The notes below the pieces were generated by a model that saw nothing but the letters and a program-made list of their open reading frames with translations, was not told the DNA's origin and did no database searches. A stretch of 44,054 bases of DNA from contig JAGWXD010000025.1 of the NCBI GenBank assembly GCA_018970085.1, positions 1 through 44,054 on the forward strand, in the 5' to 3' direction. The DNA is from Cyanobacteria bacterium REEB459. Lineage in GTDB: Bacteria; Cyanobacteriota; Cyanobacteriia; Phormidesmidales; Phormidesmidaceae. Positions 8,563 to 17,491 of the stretch are shown here, piece after piece; the first letter of the stretch is position 1; each line of letters opens with the position of its first letter. A program made the position numbers and the translations under genes.

Positions 8563-9306
8563 ATGGCACCCATGCCAGATTCCCCATCCCTGACTCACCG
8601 TAAGATAACGGGCGAAGCTCAGGCCCTAAGTCGAATTTTTGAATCTGTAGAGTGGACTAGTTGCCCCCGTACCTTTAACTTTCACATGCATACGGTTTGC
8701 TCCGACGGCAAGTTAACCCCGTCAGCCCTCATGGAGCAGGTCATTGATATCGGTTTAGAAGCCTTTGCCATCACCGATCACCACACCCTGGAGGGATTTT
8801 TCCAGGCTAAAGCCTGGCTAGAGGATTGGCGTTGGCGTCATCCTACCCCGCTACAGCGATCCATTCACGGGCACCAGGCGGTGGGTAGGGTCCCCCGGTT
8901 GTTTACAGGTATAGAAATTACAGCGGTTTTAGAACAACTGGAGATTCATATTTTGGGCTATGGATTTTACCCTGGCCATGCCGCCCTGACTCCTTACCTG
9001 CAGAATTACGGTTTTGGCAAGGACCGCCCTGCCGCTGGCCAGGTGATAGAGGCCATTCAAGCTGCAGGGGGACTGGCAGTGCTGGCTCATCCCGCCCGCT
9101 ATCGGCTTGACATCGCTACCACTATTGCTCAGGTCGCAGCCGCTGGTATTGATGGGGTTGAGGCTTACTACGCCTATGCTAATCCAGATAGCTGGCAACC
9201 CTGCACCAGGTCTACCACGGTAGCCATTGACCTGGCACACCAGTATAATCTTTTCACTACCTGTGGTACTGATACCCACGGGCAAAGTTTATTACGACGT
9301 CTCTAA
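8563..9306 (+). CDS. PHP-domain metal-dependent phosphoesterase
   Basis: A 247-aa protein of the polymerase/histidinol-phosphatase family. Metal-binding motifs appear in order: FNFHMHTVCSDGKLTP, FAITDHHTLEGF, the mid-protein GIEIT and LAHPARY, and the C-terminal CGTDTHG. Such proteins hydrolyse phosphate esters or small nucleotides, but the substrate is not evident. I chose the ATG at 8563; one at 8572 is equally possible, and the 38 codons before it look like non-coding DNA with a tandem CAAAATTGCC repeat. A small unknown gene follows after 28 bp. Confidence 0.88.
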   Translation: MAPMPDSPSLTHRKITGEAQALSRIFESVEWTSCPRTFNFHMHTVCSDGKLTPSALMEQVIDIGLEAFAITDHHTLEGFFQAKAWLEDWRWRHPTPLQRSIHGHQAVGRVPRLFTGIEITAVLEQLEIHILGYGFYPGHAALTPYLQNYGFGKDRPAAGQVIEAIQAAGGLAVLAHPARYRLDIATTIAQVAAAGIDGVEAYYAYANPDSWQPCTRSTTVAIDLAHQYNLFTTCGTDTHGQSLLRRL

Positions 9307-9334
9307 CGGTTCTCATTTAAGTTCTCCAAGCGTA

Positions 9335-9742
9335 ATGATTCCTGCTGTTGATCCCGCCTTTGGCAGATTGAGGGAGTTGCGTCCCTTACTTTTAAAGTCT
9401 CACCAAATTCTGATGGAGGCAGAGAAGGATCACTACGAATCCCTCTATGCCCCCATTGCCACGAAGGGAGAGTATCTGCACTTGGTGTTACACCACGAGC
9501 AATTTAGCTGGCTGCGGCCCATTTCCCAACTAATTGTGCAAATTGACGAGGTGCTGATGGCTAAGCAGCCCCAGGCCAGGGAACGAGCTACAGAACTGGT
9601 GAGACAGACCCGCTATTTGCTCCAGGCGACGGAAATTGGTGAGGTTTTTCAAGCCCGCAGTCAGAGATCGGCCCAGAGCAACCCTGAAATGGCTGCGATC
9701 ATGATTAAACTGAGCGAACTGCTCCAGGATAGTCAATCATAA
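9335..9742 (+). CDS. Conserved hypothetical protein, helical
   Basis: A 135-aa soluble protein starting MIPAVDPAFGRLRELRPLLL. It is rich in Leu, Glu, Gln and Arg and appears all-helical with no membrane segment or signal peptide. I do not recognise a named domain, although it resembles small cyanobacterial proteins of unknown function. No good Shine-Dalgarno precedes the chosen ATG. Its frame overlaps the end of the PHP gene if extended upstream. The 28-bp spacing suggests co-transcription with the PHP gene. Confidence 0.75.
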   Translation: MIPAVDPAFGRLRELRPLLLKSHQILMEAEKDHYESLYAPIATKGEYLHLVLHHEQFSWLRPISQLIVQIDEVLMAKQPQARERATELVRQTRYLLQATEIGEVFQARSQRSAQSNPEMAAIMIKLSELLQDSQS

Positions 9743-9817
9743 CTAGCCTGGGGATAAGGATTTTAGGCTTTATACTCTAGGCTATTGCCAAGATCTTCAT
9801 TCCCCTAACCTGTTCCC

Positions 9818-11155
9818 ATGGCATCAATTTATTTTGAAATTCTGATCGTTTTTCTACTGATTGTTGCAAACGGCATCTTTTCAGGATCAGAAATTGCGGT
9901 GGTATCTGCTCGCAAAGTTCGATTAGAGCAACTGGTGGAACGGGGGAATCATCGAGCTAATGTCGCTTTGAAGCTGGCCAACTCCCCCAATAATTTCTTG
10001 GCCACGGTGCAAATAGGCATTACCCTAATTGGTATTCTCAGTGGAGCCGTGGGGGGAGCAACTATTGCCCAGAGACTGAAACCCCTTGTGCAGGATATTC
10101 CTCTTCTGGAGCCCTACAGCGAAGGTATTAGCGTCGCCGTTGTAGTCTCGATTATTACCTATCTTTCCCTGGTGGTGGGGGAACTGGTACCCAAGCGCAT
10201 TGCTCTCAATCACCCTGAACACATTGCCTGTATTGTGGCTCCGCCAATGCGACACCTGGCCCGGTTGACTGCTCCCTTTGTTCATATTCTTGGGCTTTCT
10301 ACCGATACTTTGCTGAAAGCGATGGCAATTCAGGCTTCTCAAGAACCCGATATTACCGAAGAAGAAATTAAGGTGTTGATTCGCCAGGGGGCAGAATCTG
10401 GCATGTTTGAAGAGGCGGAGCATGAAATGGTAGAACGGGTATTTCGCCTGGGAGATCGCCCCATTAAGGCGATGATGACCCCGCGTACAGAAATCACCTG
10501 GCTGGATACGGAGGCTACCCTGGCGGAAACTCTTCAGGAGGTCATGGCCAGCAACCATTCTCGTTTTCCAGTGGGACGGGGCAGCCTAGACGACTGTGTG
10601 GGGATTATCCGGGGCAGTAACATTTTGGTGGCTCAACTGTCGAGCCAAACCGTTGACCTGGCAGCCATGACCCAGCCCCCCCTCTATGTCGCTGAAAATG
10701 CCCGGGCCCTGAGCATTATTGAGCAGTTCAAGCAAACTGGCATTCACATTGCCCTGGTCATTGACGAGTATGGCGGCATTGAGGGCTTGGTCACCCTGAA
10801 TGATTTAATGGAAGCTATTGTTGGTGATTTGCCCTCCGTTGAAGACCAGGAAGAGCCGCTGGTGATTCAACGGGAGGATGGTTCCTGGCTATTGGATGGC
10901 TCCCTTGATATTAATGACCTTAAGGACTTATTGAGAAAGCGCGTTCTGCCCGACGAGGAAACCGGCAACTTTCACACCCTGGGGGGCTTTATTATGCATT
11001 ATCTCGGCTATATTCCCCAATCTGGTGAATATTTTGAGTGGGAGGGCCTGCGCTTTGAGGTTATGGACATGGATGGTCCTAGGGTCGATAAGATTTTAGT
11101 CATGCCTGTGCCTCCCTCCCCGGTTGCCGATTACCAGCCCCGGTCAATCCCCTAA
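9818..11155 (+). CDS. CNNM/CorC-type membrane protein with CBS pair (hemolysin family)
   Basis: A 445-aa protein with a DUF21/CNNM transmembrane domain (about residues 1-190, with helices near 6-26, 60-82, 98-120 and 135-155). A CBS pair follows (about 205-335, including MMTPRTEITWLD and IHIALVIDEYGGIEGLVTLN). A C-terminal CorC/HlyC domain completes it (about 355-435). The family is linked to magnesium or cobalt efflux, and the 'hemolysin' label is historical. The motif NGIFSGSEIAVVSAR in the first helix is typical. It starts at the ATG at 9818. A 20-bp palindrome follows 5 bp after its stop. Confidence 0.92.
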   Translation: MASIYFEILIVFLLIVANGIFSGSEIAVVSARKVRLEQLVERGNHRANVALKLANSPNNFLATVQIGITLIGILSGAVGGATIAQRLKPLVQDIPLLEPYSEGISVAVVVSIITYLSLVVGELVPKRIALNHPEHIACIVAPPMRHLARLTAPFVHILGLSTDTLLKAMAIQASQEPDITEEEIKVLIRQGAESGMFEEAEHEMVERVFRLGDRPIKAMMTPRTEITWLDTEATLAETLQEVMASNHSRFPVGRGSLDDCVGIIRGSNILVAQLSSQTVDLAAMTQPPLYVAENARALSIIEQFKQTGIHIALVIDEYGGIEGLVTLNDLMEAIVGDLPSVEDQEEPLVIQREDGSWLLDGSLDINDLKDLLRKRVLPDEETGNFHTLGGFIMHYLGYIPQSGEYFEWEGLRFEVMDMDGPRVDKILVMPVPPSPVADYQPRSIP

Positions 11156-11160
11156 GGGGC

Positions 11161-11180
11161 GGCCAGGCTCGAGCCTGGCC
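11161..11180. repeat. Perfect 20-bp palindrome
   Basis: GGCCAGGC-TCGA-GCCTGGCC is fully self-complementary. It begins 5 bp after the stop of the CNNM gene and ends directly at a possible ATG (11181) of the next gene. As RNA it forms an 8-bp GC-rich stem with a TCGA loop. No T-run follows, so it could be a 3'-end stabiliser, a weak terminator or a protein-binding dyad. Confidence 0.7.
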
Positions 11181-11225
11181 ATGGGACCGGAGTTGGGGCT
11201 AGAAAACAAATCACCCGGAATTGCT

Positions 11226-12164
11226 ATGGCTACAGATAACCGTGATCGGATCTGCGATCGCCCCCTGCTTATTACCGGTGCCAGCGGCTTTCTAGGCTGG
11301 CATTTGACCCGCCTAGCCAGCCCCTACTGGTCCGTGCAGGGTACCTACCATCAGCATCCGGTAGACCAAGTCGGGGTTACCATGACCTGCCTTGATCTCA
11401 GCGATCTGGATCGGGTGCAGGCCTGGCTGGCGGCCCTCAACCCCGGTGCAGTGATTCATACAGCGGCGCTTTCCCAACCCAATGTCTGTGAACATCAACC
11501 CCAACAATCCTACGCTATCAACGTTAAGGCCACCTGTACCCTGGCCGAGTTTTGTGGCCAGCGCTCGATTCCCTTTGTATTTACCTCCACCGAGCAGGTT
11601 TTCGATGGTGAGGCGGCCCCCTACAGCGAAGGTAGTACTCCCCGCCCTATCAACACCTACGGTCAGCACAAGTTAGAAGCAGAACAGCGAATTCAGACCC
11701 TCCATCCCCACCCGATTATTTGTCGATTACCCCTGCTGTATGGCCCTGCTACCCCAAGGGCTGGATCATTCCTGCAAGGTTTTTTTCAAACCCTTGCTGC
11801 AGGCCAGCCCCTGTCGGTGTTTGTCGATGAATTTCGCAGTCCTGCCTACGTCGAAGATGTGGCCCTTGGCCTGTTGCTGGCCCTCAGAGAGGGGGTAGAC
11901 CTGCTCCATTTGGGCGGGCCCGAGCGCATCAGCCGCTATCACTTTGGGTTACGGATAGCGGAGATATTTAATGTCTCCCCAGCTCTGCTGGTACCCACCG
12001 AGCAACGGCATAGCACCATGGCTGCCCGCCGCCCCGCCGACCTCTCTACCGATAACCAACGGGCTCTGGCCCTGGGCTATCAGCCCCGAGACGTAGCGGC
12101 CGGACTACGGGCTGTGCGGGATTGGTCAGAGAGAACTGGCCCTAACCCGACCCTGGTCTATTAA
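11226..12164 (+). CDS. Extended SDR, dTDP-4-dehydrorhamnose reductase-like (RmlD family)
   Basis: About 312 aa from the ATG at 11226 (MATDNRDR). Upstream ATGs at 11181 and a longer frame from 11124 would overlap the palindrome or the previous gene. The Rossmann motif ITGASGFLGWHL, the HTAALSQPNVCE segment, STEQVFDGE and the catalytic YGQHK are all present, as in RmlD-type NAD(P)-dependent sugar-nucleotide reductases and epimerases. No rfbA/B/C genes accompany it, so a rhamnose role is not supported by context. Its stop lies 1 bp before the PLP-enzyme gene, so the two are almost certainly co-transcribed. Confidence 0.88.
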   Translation: MATDNRDRICDRPLLITGASGFLGWHLTRLASPYWSVQGTYHQHPVDQVGVTMTCLDLSDLDRVQAWLAALNPGAVIHTAALSQPNVCEHQPQQSYAINVKATCTLAEFCGQRSIPFVFTSTEQVFDGEAAPYSEGSTPRPINTYGQHKLEAEQRIQTLHPHPIICRLPLLYGPATPRAGSFLQGFFQTLAAGQPLSVFVDEFRSPAYVEDVALGLLLALREGVDLLHLGGPERISRYHFGLRIAEIFNVSPALLVPTEQRHSTMAARRPADLSTDNQRALALGYQPRDVAAGLRAVRDWSERTGPNPTLVY

Positions 12165-12165
12165 A

Positions 12166-13428
12166 ATGGTGAGGCTACCTTCAGGCACAATGGCCATTAC
12201 TTCCCTCGACCTTGACTATGTGCGCCAGCAGTTTCCCGGCCTGGATCGGGGCTGGACTTTTTTCGACAATGCTGGCGGTTCTCAGGTGCTCAGGGGGGTA
12301 GTGGATCGGATTGGCGAATTTCTCTACGGGTCTAATGTTCAGCTAGGGGCTTCCTACGCGCTGTCCCAACTGGCGGCGGAGCGGGTTGGGGCTGGCGCCC
12401 AGGCCATGGCCACTTTAATTAATGCCGCTAGCCCTGACGAGGTCATCCTGGGACCCAGTACCAGCGCTCTGCTGCGCATGCTGGCTCAATGTCTGGGTGC
12501 CACCCTGGCGGCGGGGGATGAAATTATCGTCACCAATACGGACCACGAGGCTAACCTCAGTCCCTGGCGGGCTCTGACCGCCGACGGCATAGTGGTGAAA
12601 ACCTGGACGCTTAATCCCCTTAGCTTTGAACTGGACCTAGCCGATCTGGAGACCCTGCTCACCCCCCGTACCCGCCTGGTCACCCTTACCCATACCTCTA
12701 ATGTGTTGGGTAACTTAAACCCGATTCGAGCCATTGCCGATCGCGTCCATGCCCAGGGGGCCCTGATCTGTGTTGACGGGGTAGCCTTTGCCCCCCACCG
12801 CCGGGTGGATGTGCAGGCGCTGGATGTGGACTTTTATAGCTTTAGCCTCTACAAGGTCTATGGCCCCCACATAGCTCTGCTCTATGGCAAGCGCGATCAG
12901 CTGCTGGCCTTGCCGGGCTATAACCATGATTTTATCGCCGCCAGCACCCTGCCCTACAAGTTTCAGCCGGGCGGCCCCTGCTACGAACTAAGCTATAGCC
13001 TGGTGGCGATTACTGAGTATTTGCAGGGCCTGGCCCTGCATCACGGAGGACCGTCGATCGCCACGGATGTAGATCGACTCCGCCGGGCCTTTGCCCTCAT
13101 CGAGGCCCACGAAGCCCAACTAGCAGATCGCCTGCTGACATTTTTAAATTCCAGGCCGGGGGTACGGGTGATTGGTTCTAGCCGTGTCGGTGGTGACCAG
13201 CGCGTTCCTACCATTTCCTTTGTGGTCAAGGGCTTAAGCAGTGATCAAATCCCGCCCCACCTGGATCGCCAGAGGATTGGCCTGCGCTCTGGCCACTTCT
13301 ATGCCCCCCGATTGATCGAGGCTTTGGGGCTGTTACCCCACCAGGGGGTGGTGCGGGTTAGCATGGTACACTACAACACCCTGGAAGAGTGCGATCGCCT
13401 GATTGATCACCTCAGTCCGATTCTATAG
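12166..13428 (+). CDS. Cysteine desulfurase-like PLP enzyme lacking the catalytic Cys
   Basis: A 420-aa class V aminotransferase-fold protein. The PLP lysine is K230 in YSFSLYKVYGPH, with D204 in ICVDGVAF and H127 in NTDHEANLSPW as cofactor contacts. In SufS/CsdA the active Cys follows the RxGH motif. Here that stretch reads RSGHFYAPRL (374-383) with Tyr at the Cys position. The protein fits the 'cysteine desulfurase-like' (TIGR01976-type) group, whose reaction is not established. ATGs at 12166 and 12190 are both possible. It sits 1 bp after the SDR gene and 21 bp before the GH15-like gene, in an apparent three-gene operon. Confidence 0.88.
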   Translation: MVRLPSGTMAITSLDLDYVRQQFPGLDRGWTFFDNAGGSQVLRGVVDRIGEFLYGSNVQLGASYALSQLAAERVGAGAQAMATLINAASPDEVILGPSTSALLRMLAQCLGATLAAGDEIIVTNTDHEANLSPWRALTADGIVVKTWTLNPLSFELDLADLETLLTPRTRLVTLTHTSNVLGNLNPIRAIADRVHAQGALICVDGVAFAPHRRVDVQALDVDFYSFSLYKVYGPHIALLYGKRDQLLALPGYNHDFIAASTLPYKFQPGGPCYELSYSLVAITEYLQGLALHHGGPSIATDVDRLRRAFALIEAHEAQLADRLLTFLNSRPGVRVIGSSRVGGDQRVPTISFVVKGLSSDQIPPHLDRQRIGLRSGHFYAPRLIEALGLLPHQGVVRVSMVHYNTLEECDRLIDHLSPIL

Positions 13429-13449
13429 ACCTATCCCTGCCCTTTGCCT

Positions 13450-16400
13450 ATGTCCCTTGCCGCCCTGCAAGCCCAGCTCAACCGCTACTATCGCCAGATT
13501 AAGGCCACCATTCTGGTGCGTCAGCATCCCATTAGCGGCCTCATGCCGGCCAGCACAGCGGTGAATAGCCACGGCAACTACACCGATGCCTGGGTGCGAG
13601 ACAATGTGTACAGCATTCTGGCAGTATGGGGGCTGGCCCTGGCCTATCGTCGCCTCGATGATGACCAGGGTCGCACCGTAGAGCTGGAACAGAGCGTGGT
13701 CAAACTAATGCGGGGACTACTGCTGGCGATGCTGCGCCAGGCCCCTAAGGTCGAGCGCTTTAAAGACCGGCAGGACCCTCTAGAAGCTCTCCACGCCAAG
13801 TACGACACCGCATCCGGTACCGCCGTAGTTGGCGACGGGGAATGGGGGCACCTGCAACTGGACGCTACCTCTGTATTTCTGCTGATGCTAGCCCAGATGA
13901 CCGCCTCCGGGTTGCAAATTATTTATACCCTGGACGAAGTTAATTTTGTTCAGAACCTGGTGTACTACATTGGTCGAGCCTATCGGACTCCCGACTATGG
14001 CATTTGGGAGCGGGGCAACAAAATTAACCACGGTAAGCCAGAACTGAATGCCAGCTCCGTAGGCATGGCCAAGGCCGCTCTGGAAGCCATGCGGGGCATG
14101 AACCTGTTTGGCATGCGGGGAGGACAGGCATCTATGATCCACGTGCTGCCTGACGAAATTGCCCGAGCCCGAATTACCCTGGAATCCCTTTTGCCTCGCG
14201 AGTCTGGTTCCAAGGAGGTAGATGCCGCCTTGCTCAGTGTGATTGGCTTTCCGGCCTTTGCCGTGGAGAGTGCCGATCTGGTGCGCCAGACCCGCCAGAA
14301 AATTATTGATAAGCTCCAGGGTCGCTACGGTTGTAAGCGGTTTCTACGGGATGGCCATCAGGCGGTGATCGAAGATACCAGTCGCCTGCATTATGAACCC
14401 GAGGAACTGAAACAGTTTGAGCACATTGAGTGCGAATGGCCCCTATTTTTTACCTACCTGTGGCTTGATAGTTTGTTTAGCGGCGATCGCGACGCCATCG
14501 CCGACTATCGAGAACGTCTGGCGGACCTGGCGATCGAACAGCATGGTCAGGCCCTTCTGCCCGAGCTCTACTACGTCCCTGCCGATAAACTAGAGCAGGA
14601 ACGCCAGCAGCCCGGCAGTCAGACCCGCCAGCCCAATGACAACCTTCCCCTGATTTGGGCCCAGAGCCTTTATCTGCTGGGCCAACTACTCGACGATGGC
14701 CTGCTCAAACCTGAGGATCTAGACCCCCTGGGGCGGCACCATCTGGTGGGGGAGCAACGCTATCCGGTGCTCCAGTTAGCTCTACTGGCCGAAGATAGGG
14801 CCCTGCGAGAAGAACTCAGTACCTACGGTCTGACCACCCAAACCCCTGCAGAAATTGCCCCGATTCAGGTATTTCCAGCCACAGAGTTATCGGCTATTTA
14901 CGCCGAAATTGGTAAAAATCCAACCCTGGGTCTAAGTGGACGCCCCATCCGTCGCCTGCGCAGCCTGACCACCTCGCGCATCTTTCGCATTCAAGACCAT
15001 CAGGTCGTATTTCTACCTTCCTTTCTAGACCAGGAGCGATTCTATCTCACCCTCGACTACCATTTTCTGGTGGCTCAAATTCGCAGCGAACTGGCCTACA
15101 TCTACGACCACTGGCGAGAACCGGGCCGTCCTACCCTGGTCTTGCTGCTTACCCACGCCATGTTCCAACTGGGTCATAAGCCCATCCATGCATCTCCCCT
15201 CTTAGCCCTGATGCAAGAACTCATGACCGGTCGTTGCGACCATGTACCGGTCAAACTTGCCTCCCTCCAGCAGTTGACCATGACCGCCAGCCTGGAGCGG
15301 GTAGATAACCTCAATAGCTACCAATTGGGCAGTAGTGCCATCTTCTATGCCTCCCCCTGGACTGCCTACCTAGGCTTTGAACCCAATCGAGATGGCCCGC
15401 TATCGGTAGTAGAAGAATTTGACCTGGAGCGAGAAACCAACCTAGAGCGGCTGCTGGCCCAACTCCAAGCCTCTAACAATGTATACCAACAGGTAGAGTT
15501 ACTCAGTACCCTCAAACACCTTAAAGGCCTGGGTTTCGATACCGGTCTGGGCGGTCCTCAGCGGCGAGTAACAGTTAGTGATCTACTGGACGAAATCTAC
15601 GTTAAGGCCAGTCAGCTAGAACAGTGGGATATTCTACGGCGAACAGCTGGATTACTGGAAAAAACCGATATCAGCCTGTCCGATGCGGTGACGGAATTAC
15701 TGGTCCGCCAAAAGCAAATTTCCGTAGGTAAGGCCTATAGCGAAGCCTCTTTGATTACGGAACCCATGGCCCATGGGGAAATCATTGAAAAAATTCGTAC
15801 CTTCTGTGGCGACGATGTGCGCGACCACGTGCTCACCCAGGAGGTGCTGATTGATTTGAGTCTGCTGATGAAGGCCGAACCCAGCCTGTTTGCCGGTCTG
15901 CTCACCCTACGGGTAGGTTACCTGCTGTTGCTACTGACCAGCGAACTGGCCCGAGAGCGACAACTTCCCCAGGATGAAGCTTACGGAGAACTGCTCAGCC
16001 TCAGCCCCTTTGAACTCAAAACTCGCCTGCGCCAGGTACTGGCCGGGTTTAGTGGACTCAACCAATCGATTTTTCAACGGGAATCTTTGCGGGTAAAGCC
16101 CCTCACCGATATTAACTGGGAGGTGTTGCCGGCTGAGGTTGAAAAATCCCCGACGGAAACCATCACCAGTCCTCAAGATTGGTGGCGAAAACGGGTCATT
16201 GATGGAGAAATCACCCGCATTCCCCCCGACTTCTATACCCAGGTCTGGGAGGTGCTGAAGCATTGCCAGGGGATTGTGATTGGTAACAAGCTGGACCGCA
16301 AGAATCGCCTAGATAGCGCCTCTATTCTGTCAGAGATGACTCCTGGTGAACAAAATTTTGAGCGCCGCATTACCCATTTGCTCAGTAAGATTGAAGCCCC

Positions 16401-16683
16401 TGAATACCGCCATGTTAATTTAGAGGCTCTGCGGGAAATGGGAGAAATTTTAAAGGCCAATCCCGACCTCTATTTCGAAGACTATCTTTACCTGGATGTA
16501 TTGATTGGTCACGCAGTTCGCCTGGGCTGGCTAGATCGTCAGCCCCAGCGAGCCGCCACCTATGAAAGTGATAAAGCAGCTGCCTGGCAGGGTTTTTATC
16601 AACTCTCTCCGAGTCAGTGCGCTACCTATATCGCCAGGGCCCTGGAATTTCTCACCGAGTTAGGGGAATCGGAGGCGGCTTAG
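13450..16683 (+). CDS. Phosphorylase kinase alpha/beta-like, GH15-related protein
   Basis: A 1077-aa protein from the ATG at 13450. The N-terminal ~450 residues match the GH15/phosphorylase-kinase (alpha/alpha)6 barrel: SHGNYTDAWVRDNVYSILAV, GDGEWGHLQLDATSVFLL, IWERGNKINHGKPELNASSV and ECEWPLFFTYLWLD. The C-terminal ~600 residues are helical and resemble the remaining part of eukaryotic PhK alpha/beta subunits. Such proteins are widespread in cyanobacteria and annotated as glycoside hydrolase family 15, with activity mostly untested. There is no signal peptide, so it acts in the cytoplasm, plausibly in glycogen metabolism. It ends the SDR/PLP/GH15-like run. Confidence 0.88.
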   Translation: MSLAALQAQLNRYYRQIKATILVRQHPISGLMPASTAVNSHGNYTDAWVRDNVYSILAVWGLALAYRRLDDDQGRTVELEQSVVKLMRGLLLAMLRQAPKVERFKDRQDPLEALHAKYDTASGTAVVGDGEWGHLQLDATSVFLLMLAQMTASGLQIIYTLDEVNFVQNLVYYIGRAYRTPDYGIWERGNKINHGKPELNASSVGMAKAALEAMRGMNLFGMRGGQASMIHVLPDEIARARITLESLLPRESGSKEVDAALLSVIGFPAFAVESADLVRQTRQKIIDKLQGRYGCKRFLRDGHQAVIEDTSRLHYEPEELKQFEHIECEWPLFFTYLWLDSLFSGDRDAIADYRERLADLAIEQHGQALLPELYYVPADKLEQERQQPGSQTRQPNDNLPLIWAQSLYLLGQLLDDGLLKPEDLDPLGRHHLVGEQRYPVLQLALLAEDRALREELSTYGLTTQTPAEIAPIQVFPATELSAIYAEIGKNPTLGLSGRPIRRLRSLTTSRIFRIQDHQVVFLPSFLDQERFYLTLDYHFLVAQIRSELAYIYDHWREPGRPTLVLLLTHAMFQLGHKPIHASPLLALMQELMTGRCDHVPVKLASLQQLTMTASLERVDNLNSYQLGSSAIFYASPWTAYLGFEPNRDGPLSVVEEFDLERETNLERLLAQLQASNNVYQQVELLSTLKHLKGLGFDTGLGGPQRRVTVSDLLDEIYVKASQLEQWDILRRTAGLLEKTDISLSDAVTELLVRQKQISVGKAYSEASLITEPMAHGEIIEKIRTFCGDDVRDHVLTQEVLIDLSLLMKAEPSLFAGLLTLRVGYLLLLLTSELARERQLPQDEAYGELLSLSPFELKTRLRQVLAGFSGLNQSIFQRESLRVKPLTDINWEVLPAEVEKSPTETITSPQDWWRKRVIDGEITRIPPDFYTQVWEVLKHCQGIVIGNKLDRKNRLDSASILSEMTPGEQNFERRITHLLSKIEAPEYRHVNLEALREMGEILKANPDLYFEDYLYLDVLIGHAVRLGWLDRQPQRAATYESDKAAAWQGFYQLSPSQCATYIARALEFLTELGESEAA

Positions 16684-16854
16684 CAAGCCGTTATCAAACA
16701 GTCAGACGAGATATTTCAGAGCCGTTGATCTCTCTGTAATAGCCATGGTGTAGGGCGAGTCCTGGTTAAGGCTGCTAGGCTTACAGGACACCACCAGGGT
16801 GATCAATACCATCAGGGATAGCTAGATCCTGACTGGTGTTTATCTAGAGTTACC

Positions 16855-17241
16855 CTAGAGTACGGACACATTGCCGATAGTTTGTTGAGTAGCTTGACTG
16901 GGTAACTGGTCATTATTCAAGTAATAACTCCATCGGGCAATATAGGGGGCATTAGCCACCAGAGCCGGGGTTGGCCTCAGGGTTTGACGGCTAAGGGAAG
17001 CATCAGGATTGGCCGATCTGATTTCAACCTGATGTCCAGAGCGACTGGGAATCTGAGGAATTGAATAAAGATTTTCTACCCCTCGTCCAGTCCAGCTATC
17101 TACTGGTTGAGGGTCAAAAGAATTAGATCGATTAGGGGCAGCGATAATTGCCAGAAGAGTTGTGACAATCACTACGACTAAGGCATCAAAGCGGTTTAGT
17201 TCAATTGTTCTGCCAGGAGACCAGGGGGTAAAGTCTTTCAT
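16855..17241 (-). CDS. Hypothetical protein with one membrane segment
   Basis: A 128-aa protein starting MKDFTPWSPGRTIELNRFDA. One hydrophobic helix (about residues 22-36, LVVVIVTTLLAIIAA) is followed by a polar, Ser/Gln/Pro-rich domain presumably outside the membrane. I recognise no family. It is convergent with the GH15-like gene and lies between that gene and the duplicated groESL-side terminator. A weak imperfect hairpin (about 16811-16837) sits beyond its stop. Confidence 0.6.
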   Translation of the reverse strand: MKDFTPWSPGRTIELNRFDALVVVIVTTLLAIIAAPNRSNSFDPQPVDSWTGRGVENLYSIPQIPSRSGHQVEIRSANPDASLSRQTLRPTPALVANAPYIARWSYYLNNDQLPSQATQQTIGNVSVL

Positions 17242-17423
17242 AGTAACAGTGGTTAAACCACAGAGTAGGGGGTTACTGGGCGTTAGTCTGCTTGCAGACC
17301 TATGGTGAATACATTAGCCCTGAATAGTTAGTTCAGCTATTGGGCTCTTACACTCTTGACAAGTTATTAGCTATGTATTAAAACTCTTAAAATTTGATTT
17401 TTTGGAGGCCAAACCAGGCAATA

Positions 17424-17448
17424 AAAAAAGGGGCCTTACCCCTTTTTT
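17424..17448. terminator. Bidirectional terminator, copy 1 of tandem pair
   Basis: AAAAAAGGGG-CCTTA-CCCCTTTTTT forms a perfect 10-bp stem with A- and T-tracts, so it can end transcription from either side. It probably ends the groES-groL transcript arriving from the right. A near copy lies 43 bp away. Confidence 0.85.
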
Positions 17449-17466
17449 CTAGTTGAATTAAATAAT

Positions 17467-17491
17467 AAAAAAGGGGTCTTACCCCTCTTTT
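17467..17491. terminator. Bidirectional terminator, copy 2 of tandem pair
   Basis: AAAAAAGGGG-TCTTA-CCCCTCTTTT, the same hairpin as copy 1 with one mismatch in the A/T part and one loop change. Flanking bases (TTTTCTAGTT...) are shared as well, so the pair arose by a 43-bp tandem duplication. Confidence 0.82.

Noticed and set aside
17424-17491. Possible CRISPR-like repeat pair
   Set aside because: There are only two copies, each a self-complementary A/T-flanked hairpin typical of terminators, with no unique spacer structure.
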